From positions 1 through 46,087 of the forward strand of contig RCAB01000482.1 in the NCBI GenBank assembly GCA_003640385.1: DNA of 46,087 nt, given 5' to 3'. The notes below the pieces were generated by a model, which was given only the letters and a program-made list of their open reading frames with translations, was not told the DNA's origin and did not search any database. Positions 1 through 11,764 of this stretch are shown here, piece after piece. Positions within the stretch are counted from its first letter, which is position 1; each line of letters begins with the position of its first letter. Both the position numbers and the translations under genes were made by a program. Source of the stretch: Setaria digitata. Taxonomy: Eukaryota > Nematoda > Chromadorea > Rhabditida > Setariidae.

Positions 1-254
1 ATTTATTGTCTGCTTAAATTTGGTGAAAATTTGTTATTGTACCAGCAACACATTTAATGATTGTTAAAATAAAACAAATATTGCTAGCAAATTTTATATG
101 CATAGCAAAATCGTATTGTTATCGCAGAAGCGTATAGCATTTACATCATCATTTGCACTATATATTTCTAAAAGTTTCTAATTGTTCTAACATTTCAGTG
201 ACTGTCTTTTTGAAGTAAAAAAAAAAAAAATGAAAACCAACAATTTATCATTTC

Positions 255-260
255 TTTATT
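255..260 (-). terminator. Poly(A) signal (AATAAA on - strand) of the ground-like gene
   Basis: TTTATT on the + strand is AATAAA on the minus strand, 27 bp past the stop at 287. A second TTTTTATT lies at about 265-271. This supports 287 as the true 3' end of the coding sequence. Confidence 0.5.
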
Positions 261-286
261 CCTCTTTTTATTGCTAATTTGATTTG

Positions 287-1514
287 TTATAAATTTGTAC
301 GAGCATTTCCAGTAAGAAAAGCATAGCAATTAATATTACCCAATGATTGTAAGCAATACAGACTAGTTGTTGTAATGTACGAGAAATCACCGTAAGCACA
401 AATCACATTAAAATAACCACCAAGAAGTGCTTCAGCAGCTCGCATTATTTTCGTCTTAGCTTCCTTTGCCGTTTGACCAGCCATATTCTAGTATGAGAAA
501 TTATGATTTTAGTAGTTAGTACTTGTGATTACTTTCCATTTTAATCATTTAGCTAATTAATTAATCCATTCCTTCATTTAACAACTAATTTAATTCATTC
601 ACATAATATCTATTCCATCTATAATTAACATGTAATTTTTAATAACAAATTTTATTTTTATCAAATTTATTCTGTGTAACTAGCGATTTGTTTAACATAT
701 GATGAGATGAAGCATCACTCTTAATCACTTCCTTATTAAATCATTAGTATTTTTTTAATAAAAAAGAAGAAAAAAAAAACAAATATCACTCATTGCAAAA
801 TAATTCCATAGTAATTATTTAATAAAGTTTCATTTTTTTTTTTTGATATGCTAATTTTAAACCAATTATATCATAGCAGAAGATAAAGAATTAAATTTTG
901 TGCAAAAGAAATGGTAAAAATTTGTACCATCATTATTATCAAAATTGTGATCCAAATCTATAGAAAATGTTAATAAGATAATTAATTATAACGAGAAATA
1001 TATAGTAGTGAAAGTGAAAAAAAAAAAAAAAAAAAAAAAAAGATGATTGTTTCTTAAACAAAATGAGCATTGAAACAAATTATGCGCATATAGCTGCTCA
1101 ACAAATCAGTGGTGATGTTTGTAGTTCTTTTTTCACTAATTAAGCTAATTGCCACTCTTAATTCCGTGTATTTATTACTCTGTTGTTATTATTAATTAAT
1201 TAATCAATTATTATTATTATCNTATTACTATCAGAAAATGGTTCATTCACCTGTAGCATTATATTTTGCAAACTTTTACTATTGCATTTTCGTTCATCAA
1301 TAATTTCCACTTCCTCATAATCCAATTCTCGTTTTCGTACATTATGATCATTCTGATTAATTATATCGCCTGCTCCATTGAAACATGTTGATTTACATTT
1401 TGTTCCTTTTGAACATTCGCATGAATTGTTTCTTTTTCCATCAGAAATTGAATGATTTAAAAAGACGATGAAAACAAACAATGTCGTAAAACTACAGCCA
1501 TTTTCACGTTTCAT
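287..1514 (-). CDS. Ground-like (grl, hedgehog-related) secreted protein, 2 exons
   Basis: Exons are 1251-1514 (start ATG 1512-1514) and 287-487 (stop 287-289), joined in phase 0 through a CAG|GTGAAT donor and a CTAG acceptor; product about 154 residues. The ATG follows TTTGCAG directly, a good trans-splice acceptor. The N-terminus has a signal peptide (hydrophobic core around FVFIVFL, residues ~12-20) and then a small Cys cluster (CECSKGTKCKSTC). The last ~75 residues fit the ground-like domain: a leading CNS motif, a K-x-I-x-x-A-A-E helix, then VICAYGDFSYI, a YC pair and NCYAF. Ground-like proteins are nematode hedgehog-related proteins secreted mainly by epidermis and glia; molecular roles are mostly unclear. 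A poly(A) signal lies ~30 bp past the stop. The join is inferred; an N at 1222 lies just inside the intron. Confidence 0.72.
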
Positions 1515-3760
1515 TCTGCAAATTTAAAAAGAAAAAAAAAAAAATAGAAAAGAACGAAATGGTTTCATGAATTTTTACACTTCGAGATTTGTAATAATTT
1601 AATGATTAAAGAAAAGAAAGAAAAATCAGGAAGTGCAATTATTCAATTTATAAGTTATATTATTCTGAAAAAAAAAAAAAAAAAGAAAAAATTCAAGTGC
1701 TATACTATTTTCTGAAAATTATGTAATTATTATGTATCTGTTGTATATTTTTTGTTTTTGTTTTTCTGATAGCCTATAATTGAGTATATTTTACATGCTG
1801 TGCATTTGCTTCTGCTAATGTTGTTTTGTGAATTCTTTCCCTTTTAAAAATAAATAAATAAAGAAGAAAACATACAAAAAAAAAAAAACGAAAAAAACAA
1901 TTTAATACAAGCGCAATGGTTATCGATATGATTCTTTTGCTATTAGCTATCAAACAGAGATCTTCATGATTAGCATGAAATACATAAGAAACAAGGTCGA
2001 GATTTATTCAACTTTAACGACAAATTAGAAAAAAAAAAAAAAAAAATCATTATATTTAACACATAGCTTTGTTAAATGAAACTCTTTTTCCTAATTTTCT
2101 TAAAAGAAAGAAAAAGTTTGTCATAAAATTCGATAAAAATTTGATAAAATTATTGCATAACAATCGAAAAGACATGAAAAATTGATCTAATTTATATTAT
2201 GGTTTATCACTATTTCAACTAGTCTACTCAATCTTTTCCTTTTTTTTTTTTTTTCCCATCCTTCTTAGCATAAATAAATTGTAAAAATATATTTAGCTGA
2301 TAAAATGTAACAAATGGATGAAATGGATATTGTTGGATTGTGAGGAAATATGTTTGAAGGAATGAAAATCAGGACTGTTTTCATGGATTGGTTATCGTAT
2401 CACATTATTTTTATGGGTCATAACACATTTGGTACGAAATATCATTTCTTAACAACAAAAAAGGTTAAGAGAAAATTTGAAAAATTAAAAAGAGAAGAAA
2501 AAGAAAACGGAAAAATTCATTGTAATAGTTTACGTCATTTTTGTTTGAAAAGAAAAGAAAATGCGAAATAAAAAATGAAACATTTCATTTAATTCTTTTT
2601 GCATATCATACCGCGATAATATTGTCCTCATTATATTTCCCACTTATTTTTTTGATTTATTTATTTATTTATTTGAGGAAAGTTTTCATTGTGAATTGAT
2701 AAAACAGTAATTCTAAATCGATTATGCTTTTTTTTTTTTTTTTTTTTTAAGGATAAATTAAATTTCAGTTTTTCATTTATTTTTTTTTTTACAATAAATT
2801 TTATATTATTCATTAAAAAATTTTTTACTCATAATTTTGCTCAAAATTAATAGAATTTAAAACAAAAAAAAAAAAAAATGGGAAAAACAAGTTGTTTTTG
2901 TTATATTGTATCAATAACGGAAATATAAATATTTATTATCCATTGAAAATTTTGTCATACTTTTTTTTAAGTTTGAATTCTAGTTTGATAAGACTTTTTT
3001 TCCAAAATTGAAAAGAATTTAAATTTGAATTTCTTTCTCTCCTGATTTCGTTTTGGTATCAGAAATTGGGTAATATTGATCAAAAATTCTCCCATCATCA
3101 ATTCTTTCCTTTTAACTCACTTTTCTAATTGAATGTTGCATTTGAAGAGATTTAAAAAAAAATAAAAAATAAAAAAATAGAAAAAATAAAGTTCCAGTTT
3201 AATGACTAATTTTTACTCATTAATTTATTTGAATCTTATGATTTTTTTCTTCTATCTCCGAACATCTTTTCTATATATCACCACAAAAGTATTACTTTTT
3301 ATGAATTTAAATAAAAAATCATTTTGATTAAAAAAAAAGAAAAAAAAAAAAAAAGAAAAACTGAAAATCTTAAATTCAATTAAAAATTTACAGGACGATT
3401 TTTTTTTTCTTTTCATGCTGCTAAGCAAATGTGATATACTTAAGTTTGGTTAATTTTGATTCAGAAACTTTAATATGACAAATGGTAATTCATGACCTGC
3501 TTGAATATATGTCTATTTTCAACATCATTTCATTAAACAATAATGCAATATTGCTGTGCTTATTTGCTGATGTTAAGAAATTTGTTGATAGAAAATTGTT
3601 GATAAAATCCTTCGTTTGAAAGTTTTCATTCATTTAAAGATATTTTATGCGTTAATAACTTTAAAAAAAAAAAAAAAAAAAATTATGATTAAATTTTTTC
3701 ATTAGGTTTAGTGATAACGATCAATGGTATGATCACTACGAAAGAATTATTTATCACCTA
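1515..3760. other. Intergenic stretch, no gene seen
   Basis: About 2.2 kb of AT-rich DNA separates the start of the ground-like gene from the end of the coiled-coil gene on the same strand. It is dominated by poly(A)/poly(T) runs of 12-20 bp and a short TTTA repeat near 2658-2675. The open frame at 2350-2571 is low-complexity (mostly K, E and R) with no splice context or family resemblance. The first part presumably holds the promoter of the ground-like gene, but I see no specific element. Confidence 0.5.
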
Positions 3761-6435
3761 TTAATCGGAAGCGGAACTATAATTTCTTCGGAAATTATAC
3801 TTTTCCAGCTGCAACAATTTCATTATTATCACTACTTAGGAAGGCATTTCGGACTGTTTGAAATTATTGCTAATATGGTATCAACAAGTTCATCCACCTA
3901 TTTATAGCTATTCTCATTGATAACAGATTTTATCACACATGATAAGAATTCTTTTCTCATTTCATTTAAATGGACACTTAAACTGTTATGCATTCTTATA
4001 TCTCTTATCTGCATCTTATCAAATTGTTCAACTATGTATTTTAGTAATTTCTTTTTTGGTGATAACCGTGGTAAATTTATTCTATATTTTCTATGCTACT
4101 TGGAATTGTGATCCATTCTTTTTCAATTTCAAAGAATTTCCAATTCATTTCATGCTAAGATATGATTCTTTTTTCTTCCAAGTCGAATAAATTCTTTGAT
4201 AAAATTTAATTCTGCCTACTAACTAACGCTGTAGATAAATATAAAATTTGCTTTCTTAAAAAAAAAAAAAAAAAATACGAGAAAAAAAAAACAAGAGAAA
4301 AATATGAAGGAATAAATGAGAAATTAAATTTGAAATCACTAAAATGAAAAAAAAAAAAAAAACTTTTTCAGTAGGAAAAAATTTCAAGAAATTACCGAAA
4401 TTTTCAATTTATCAATAAATTCTTTCAATACATTCTTGGTATGATCAATATCATGAACATTTGATATTCCTTCAGCACAAACACCAAACAATAATGTCAT
4501 TTGCTTTATTGCTTCCAAAGATTTAATTGCTCGCTCCAAATTTCGAAGACACTTAAAAATTATATTTCATCTTCTTCATCCACTGTATTACAATGATTTT
4601 TAGCAATGTTCAAATATTTTAAAATTTTTGAATACGATCAATTCACCTTTTTTTTTTTTCCTTCTCCCCCCCCCCCCCTACCCCAAGTTATTTATCAATT
4701 CTCATTCATCGCTCATTACAATTAATAAAATTAAATTTAGTAATGACCGTAGAATAAGTTTCAGTCATTTCGATAACTCCATAAAAATTAGAAGCATTTG
4801 AAGTGCTCGCATTTCGTACACTTTGTGTTTCTGCTGTATGTGCATTTTCATTTCCCTGAAATTTCCTGAAAATATTATGATATTTTTTTTTTTTTTTTGG
4901 CTTCATTATTAGCATTATTCATGAACTTGAAAACTTGAAACATTCATTTATCTCATTAATAAGAATAATTGAATTTAATTTTCATTCAACATGTTTTTCT
5001 TATTCAATCATTGACGATAAATAAATATGATAATAGCAATAAGTAACAATGTCAATTAATCATTTGTTATGATAAAATGATAAGAAGTAAATTAACTGTA
5101 CCAAATTTTTAACAGCTGATGAATAAGAATCTTGTTTTAACACTTCCATAATTTCATTCAAATTTTGCTCCATTTTTTTAATTGGTGCTAAACGATTGGT
5201 TATTTCAATAAGACGCTGCTCGGTACGCCACATCGGATTTGTAACATCAGGTGAAATTCCGGCTTCCGTTAATTTACTAAAATTTTCTCCAGTTTCTCCT
5301 TCTTTTTAATTTACACTTCAATTATTTGTTGCATTATGTTATTTTACCCCTTTAAAATAATATAATATTCCTTTTTTTTTTTTTTTTTTCTCTAATTTTT
5401 TCGATAAATTTCAAGGAATGGAACCGTTGATATCGAACTTATGGAGAACTCAAGCTAAGTAGTTAAATATGGTTAAAAAATATCATTGAGTGAAATTGTT
5501 AAAATGTAAACTTAACAAAACTTTACTTTCGTCATACATAAAAAAAAAAAAATCTAATCTAATCAGTGATAAACATTTTTAGGGCAAACCTAGTGCTACC
5601 GCATTTCTGCAACTCACTTATACCGCTTTTCCATTTCGCATTCTGATTTTGCAATCGTTCTCGCCAGTCTCGATTTAGATCATCTACTCGATTATCCATC
5701 TGGAAGAATATTTTTTTCCGATTTAAATTCCCATGATCAGAAATTTTTTATCACTTAAGTTAAATCCCCGTATTGAAAAGAACTGATTGAAAAATCAAAA
5801 ATGCAGAGCTGTATTCAAATTTTTCTTCGGAAATCTTTTTCAGGAAAAAAAAAGAAAAAAAAAGAAATTAAAGCCTTAAATAACATTACTATTACTGTTG
5901 TCAAGAATATTTTGCATTATTAGTACGGAATTAAATATCATTCTTGTTAGTATTACATAGGCATTTAAAATATCATGCCTCTTTTTAAATTATTTTTCTT
6001 AGTCTTAATTTAATTTTTTTTTTTTCTTAACACATATCGGTATTTCTAATAATTAGATGCGAAATTAACTTCAATTATTATTTTGCTCGTAGTGTCGTTG
6101 ATTTTTTGTAAAAGTTTTTCCATTTCTGCAATTTTCTTCGACATCAAATGTCTTTCCATAAGTTTGTCCTTCAACAAAAAAAAAAAAAAAAAGAAAATTT
6201 GAAGGGAAAAACTTTATTCCACATTTGAAAAATATGGTTTAGAAGTTATGGGAAAAAAAAAAAATTTTGTATGTCCAAAATTCTACTGGAAATTTTTTCC
6301 CAATTGTCAACTTTCAATTTTCGAACAATTTCTTTTTTTTTGTATGTTTGAATTAATGGTTATTTGAAATGAAACCTTTAAGGCAACAATAACTTCTTTC
6401 ACTTCTTTCATATTCTGATTATTTCTATTTGTATC
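3761..6435 (-). CDS. Coiled-coil protein of unknown function, at least 7 exons
   Basis: Exons on the minus strand are 6376-6435, 6070-6168, 5624-5699, 5102-5298, 4748-4855, 4396-4551 and 3761-3808 (stop 3761-3763). All junctions have GT and AG ends and one frame runs through them, giving about 247 residues. The first exons are charged amphipathic helix ([11 protein letters not shown], then [14 protein letters not shown], then [12 protein letters not shown]), consistent with a coiled coil. Exon 4 has an [10 protein letters not shown] segment followed by more helix. Exon 6 ([26 protein letters not shown]) looks like another helical hairpin. The 5' end is unsettled: an in-frame Met in exon 1 follows a possible acceptor ATAATCAG, or a further exon lies beyond the (TA)n tract. 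I do not recognise the family. The 4748 donor (ACG|GTCATT) is weak; reading through it ends at 4706. Confidence 0.55.
4667..4684. repeat. Poly(C) run in an intron
   Basis: A run of about twelve C bases follows a T-rich tract in the intron between 4552 and 4747. Such a C run is unusual in this AT-rich DNA. A similar C run sits at about 19177-19187 in a splicing-regulator intron. Confidence 0.6.
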
Positions 6436-6615
6436 CTAAAAACATTATTTTCATCAGTTCCTTTTTAATTTTATTTCTTTTAAATGAAATAAGGAATTTA
6501 ACTGCATTAACAGTCATCTGTTTAGATATTCATGAAAATGCTACTGCCCTTATTGAAATTCCTAATAAATTGCTAGTCGAATCCATTTTAATTATTCAAA
6601 ATTTATACAGAAGTG

Positions 6616-6982
<367 letters not shown>

Positions 6983-7286
6983 TAATTAATCATATTGCAT
7001 CACACAGAAAGATTTTTGAATCTTGAAATTGAAAAAAATTGAATCCACTTATACAGCATTCCGAACTGTCCTCGATTTATCCGATTTATCTAATTAATTA
7101 TCCAAATTCATACATTCATCCAACCGATCCGGTTACCAATTCAGATAAATGAGTACATCTAATTGATGATTCATTAATGATTCAGATGAATGATCGCATC
7201 AGATTTGTCCAATGAGCAAATGAACCTATCAAGTTGTTTTAAGTTATCAATTTAAATCAACAAGTATATCGAACCGATCCGGTTAT

Positions 7287-7491
7287 TTCGCTGTAGTAAT
7301 CATCAGAATATTCGGCGGATCCCTCCACTAAACCGCTTTTCTGTAATTCTTTCTTTGACATATTCCTCTTCACTTTCCTTCGTTTCCTCCTATCAGCAAT
7401 CTTTGATACCCAACTACCTTGCAACCAAAATATGACAGCCAAAGTTTTTCCTCTTTTATACTCATCTTCATCCATATGCAAAAATTTACTT
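7287..7491 (-). other. Possible 5' coding exon of the coiled-coil gene
   Basis: An open minus-strand frame begins MHMDEDEYKRGK and continues with a basic stretch (ADRRKRRKVKRN) and an acidic one (EYSDDYYSEITG). A GT donor after ITGS (GGATCG|GTTCGA) is in phase 0 and would join the first assigned exon at 6435, across the (TA)n tract. Codon content is richer than the surrounding DNA. No independent evidence supports it; it may be a chance open frame. Confidence 0.25.
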
Positions 7492-8225
7492 TGACGTGAT
7501 ACGTTACAATATTCACATCAATTCACACATCCTAATTCAGTACGCTATCTTTATGATATACCATTACTCCTAAGCAATAATGTTTGTAAAATTTACAGTA
7601 AATTTTATGAATATTCAAAAATGCAACGTAATACGTCACGTCATATACGTCATTCCACACAACTCAATGCAACACGTAACTGTTATTCTGCCACCACCGA
7701 GCAATAATGGCATGAAATGAACTAGGCAGAGAGTAATGGAGAGGCGAAATTGTTTCATAAAGCGTACAATCAGTGTAGCATACTTGATGTGTTTGGACGG
7801 AAAAGTTGACCGATAATTAATTGGTCAGTGTGTTTGATTTTGGTACCAAATTCGGCGTTTGAATGTTACTGTCTCGTGTTTTACACTTTCATAGCTTTCC
7901 ATCCATTTATATACTTTCAGTTCTTTCAAAAAAAAAACAAGCTTTTTTGCTTTAAACTTCTTCTGAACAAAACATAGTCCGTAAAAGATTTTGGAAGTTA
8001 TCACTAGATATCTGATGAAAAAAAATGTTGGTTCTGGAGTAATATCAGAGATGAGAACGACGATAAATTCCTAACAAATGTAAAAAAAAAAATTACTGCT
8101 CTTGAAAGTTTGATAGGAGTTATCAAAAAGCGTCCAACATTTCGTGTTAAAAAATCATCCATGTAATGTTAAGTGAAGGCACATATGGAAGAGACGTCAG
8201 TAATCCTTACATTTCAGATTCTCGT
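7492..8225. promoter_or_regulatory. Probable promoter region of the ATG101 gene
   Basis: About 730 bp upstream of the ATG101 start is less AT-rich than its surroundings and has few homopolymers. I see no TATA box or other defined element. The ATG at 8226 lies 9 bases after ACATTTCAG, a strong trans-splice acceptor that decides this start. If the exon near 7290-7491 is real, this is a divergent promoter. Confidence 0.35.
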
Positions 8226-10283
8226 ATGAATGCACGCAATCATCAGTTCCAGTTGGTAAGTTATTGTACTGTCTGTTCGGGAAAATTTTTTAACCTTATT
8301 AAATTTCTCTGTTATATATTCGATCTTAGAAATTAAGAAAAAACGTTTTTGTTTTTTATTCGTTCACTTATTTATCAGTTTGGACATATAATTTTCTCAG
8401 TTATCCTTCATTTTTAGACTGTTGATGAACACCAGGTACGAGATGCGGTCTCAACAGTGTTCCATACCATCCTTCTGCACAGGAGCGTGCCTAAAGTAAT
8501 TTTATGCTTCAAACTTTTTAAATTTCTCCGAACGCTTTCACACTTTCATTTTTCATCCCTCACTCCTCATCTCAGTGTTAATTAGTAAGCAAAGATGATA
8601 TCTCTAGAATGCTTCTCAATTCTTTTTTAATATGTATGAAGGGAATGTAACAGTTACAAATAAATAATTTCAATGGAGTTTTTTTTTTGGTGCTAAAGAT
8701 TGGGCATTATGTTTTGTTCACCACAGTTTTTTGCAGATGCATTACACTAGCGAAATAAATTTTCAACTCGGGTCTATCGGTGTAGAAGAAATAGACTGTA
8801 ATACTTTGAATTTAAGCTATGTAAGTCTTTTATTCCTTTTAAAACTATATTTAAAGTAACTTTTTGTCATCCGCAAATTGTATGCGATGACAAGAGGTAA
8901 AGCACTACATTATATAATAATCAAATAACTTCTGTAAGACTATTTGGCTCCATCATCTTGATATACGGCAGCAAAAGAAATCGTTTAATCTGTCTTAGTT
9001 TTTGTGTTTGTAAGCGAAAGTCGATTAAAAGAAGAAGTTAATGAATGAAACGTTTAGGTACGTGTAAATAGTCCAAAACTGGTTTCATGCATGCATGAGG
9101 AAATTGATGCTTTCGTTCAGTGCGTTCGGCATTCCATTGAAAGTGTTAGTGCACCTCGCTTCTATTCTCCACCGCCAGTATCACTACTCACTCATTATGG
9201 GACACCACTTCTGAATGCCAAGTTAGTTTTAGTTCTTTTTTCTGAAAATCATCAGATATTTCCTTACTTGCAATATTATATATGTAATACTCACAAATGA
9301 TATTGAAGTCACAATTTAATTTCGTGTTTGCAACGCACATCTCATTTTGCAACTTCGAATGATGATGTGATTATTTATAAAAAACACAAATAGCTTCAGA
9401 TCTTAAAATATGAGGTTACAAGTAATTTTCGGTTGAAAATGCTTTCGAACTTTGTTAGAAGCAAGATACTTAACCTAGAATCTTCAGAATATTACAAATC
9501 TATTCCAGAATTGATTTGGAATTTTATCAGAAAAAAAAACGCTCTTGGCCGTTGTCAGATTACGAAATTCCATGGGAAATTTGGCAGATGCAGCTTGGTG
9601 TGGTTAGAATCAAGGAACGAGGTAGCTTTACACTATAATGTTTTTCATTCGAAATCCGTGTAATCTGCTCAACTCCATGTTATGTCATCTTTACTATACT
9701 AATGGAGCTTTTGTTAAAGCACAACGTGTTTATATTCTTCAAAAAAGGCTTGAGATATTTGATGTGTCGGGTATCGAGTTGCATGACGTCATCTGTGCTC
9801 ATGAACTGGAAAATCCAAAGTGGATCTCAAATCCATAAGTATCATTATCAGTCTATCATTTCCTTCAGAATATTGGGAGCGAATGCGTGAAGAGGTGGCA
9901 GATTCGGTATCAGAAATTGTGCTCAAAGCATGTTCACTGATCAGTCGGCCTCAATACATGCCCCAGATGCCAGCACGTTCGGAAGTGACGAGTATTTTTG
10001 ATACATCTTATCTCGAATGTCAGCCGTATCTTTTTAGAGTAGTCAGACATCCACTTCATTCGGGTATGTAACTATTAAAAGTAATTAAAATTCTTCATCA
10101 TTTTGAAGAAATTTTTTGTCTTACTTTTGGTTAAGACAGTCCTAGTCTCTGCAGTTTCCACTGATGTTACATTTTAAATATCACCAACCAATTTTGTTTT
10201 TAGGTCAGAATACGGAAAGCACTTTAATGACAATTGGTGCGTCTGCAGTCAAAAAAATGCTAAGAGATACATTTCTATCATAA
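8226..10283 (+). CDS. epg-9: Autophagy protein ATG101 (EPG-9), 7 exons
   Basis: Exons are 8226-8255, 8418-8495, 8737-8820, 9058-9221, 9509-9621, 9869-10063 and 10204-10283; phases agree and give 247 residues (human about 218). ATG101 is a HORMA-fold subunit of the ULK1/ATG13/FIP200 autophagy-initiation complex and stabilises ATG13. Recognisable blocks in order are RDAVSTVFHTILLHRS, GSIGVEEIDC, LSYVRV, LEFYQKKK, IPWEIW, then YMPQMPARSEV and ECQPYLFRV, ending in a helix with KKMLRDTFLS. The first exon is only 10 codons and starts just after a TTTCAG acceptor. Two oddities stand out. A Pro/Ser-rich insertion (about residues 92-118) occupies the loop before LEFYQ. The WF finger reads W132-P-L134 where human has W-P-F. 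Identity is secure; the exon 4/5 join is the least certain. Confidence 0.93.
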
Positions 10284-11764
10284 AATTTTGGAGAGACTCA
10301 TCGATTCGCTAATATTTCTTAGTCCGTTTTAAATCTCTATAGATTTTTACATCTAAATTTTGAATTTGTCCATCAACTTCTTTCAATATTTTGCTTTTGA
10401 GTGTTTTGTTACTCATTGTGAATAGCTGTTTCTATTTCAGGTTTGGAAGCTGTTAGTTATTATTTGCTTCTTCCATGTGTATAGGCTTTTTCATTTTTTC
10501 TTTTTGATGAGATTTATTCTTTGTGATTGTATAATATTTATCGAAGCATAACTAAATAGCTTTTTCAGATTTTTGCATAAGTAGCTTAGTTTGCTTCGAG
10601 TGAATGCTATTTCTTGTCTGTTTTGGTTTCATGCCGCAAATCGATAATGACTGTAAATATCTGCACTCATCATTTTTCTGATTTGTATTATATTAAATGT
10701 TTTAATTTCAGGGGGTTGTGGATAATGAATATAAGGAATGGTATTTTATGTAATCTGTTTCAGCTCTGTACACTGCTTCTGTTGTGCGCCATGATACATC
10801 TTTTCTGGAGTTAAGCTTTGTAAATAGCATTTCGGTAAATATTTTAATCCTACAAACCAATTTCGTTATAAAATTGAAATCACTCTTTATTTTTAATTTC
10901 CGCCAGTATGCGAAATTCAGTTGTGTAAACCATGGTCTGTCCAATCCTGCTCTCTCTTGATCATGGATTTCAGTAGAGGAGCTATTCTCCATCGGACAGT
11001 TCTTAAAAAAATGCTTAATTGTACATAAAAAATAGATTTTATCCGATGTATTTAGTTCTAATTCTGCTCGCAATTTTTATTCAAACTTTGTGCTGTGAAG
11101 ATACATACATATATATGTATATACGGTAATCATTGAAGGTGCATATATATGTGTTTCATACCGTATCTCACTTACCTCATAACTAGGGAAATCTTGGTAA
11201 TCATATTAAGTTATTCCGCTTTTCGATTTTATATATAACATGTTTTTTTGTTTGTGTAAATAAATATTAGCATTTCTTTTTAGATTTATTTTATTTGCAT
11301 ATATTTATTTAAATCTTAATTTGTTTTCAGTCATTTTGACTTATTTTTATGGGTGTCCTCTGATTTGCCCCTGTTTTGCATCATCATAAGCTTACAATTT
11401 GAAAAGCTGCTACCGACATAAGTAGTAAATAAATGTTGTTATGACGATTTCATGGAGTTACAATATTTGAAGCATTTCACAAACTTAATAAAGAATTCCA
11501 AAAAATTATGCTCTGGTGAAATGCTGAATGGAAGTAGAAGTGATGAAGTTGAGGAAGGGAAAAATGGTGGTACGTAGGGAAATGAAGATATGGATGGTAA
11601 AATTGTAAAAAAAAATTGAATGATTAAATAGTGAATAATTTGTCCATGATTCATCCGTGATCAATGTTCATGAAGATATGAAATGAGAGAAATTTTTGGG
11701 ATAACGTTTTGAATTTTTTTTTTGATAGCTTTATTTCAAAAGATGAATTATAATTTACAGTTCG
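10284..11764. other. Intergenic region between ATG101 and POLA2 genes
   Basis: About 1.5 kb holds the 3' UTR of the ATG101 gene and the upstream region of the next gene on the same strand. An ATTAAA near 10690 and an AATAAA near 11260 are possible poly(A) signals, neither clearly placed. A palindromic ATACATATATATGTAT-type sequence occurs near 11104-11122. The 121-codon minus-strand frame at 10708-11073 has no family resemblance. I see no gene here. Confidence 0.4.

Noticed and set aside
1021..1042. Long poly(A) runs as tails of retroposed genes
   Set aside because: Poly(A)/poly(T) runs of this size occur throughout the window on both strands with no adjacent gene copy or target-site duplication.
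287..4551. Joining exon 287-487 to the coiled-coil gene through a 3.9-kb intron
   Set aside because: The phase fits, but 287-487 joins much better to the signal-peptide exon at 1251-1514 and completes a ground-like domain. The coiled-coil gene has its own terminal exon at 3761-3808.
9433..9838. Plus-strand frames overlapping ATG101
   Set aside because: They are other frames of exon 5 or intron sequence; the LEFYQKKK frame matches the family instead.
10708..11073. 121-codon minus-strand frame between ATG101 and POLA2
   Set aside because: No splice context, start context or family resemblance; it lies in the likely 3' UTR of the ATG101 gene.
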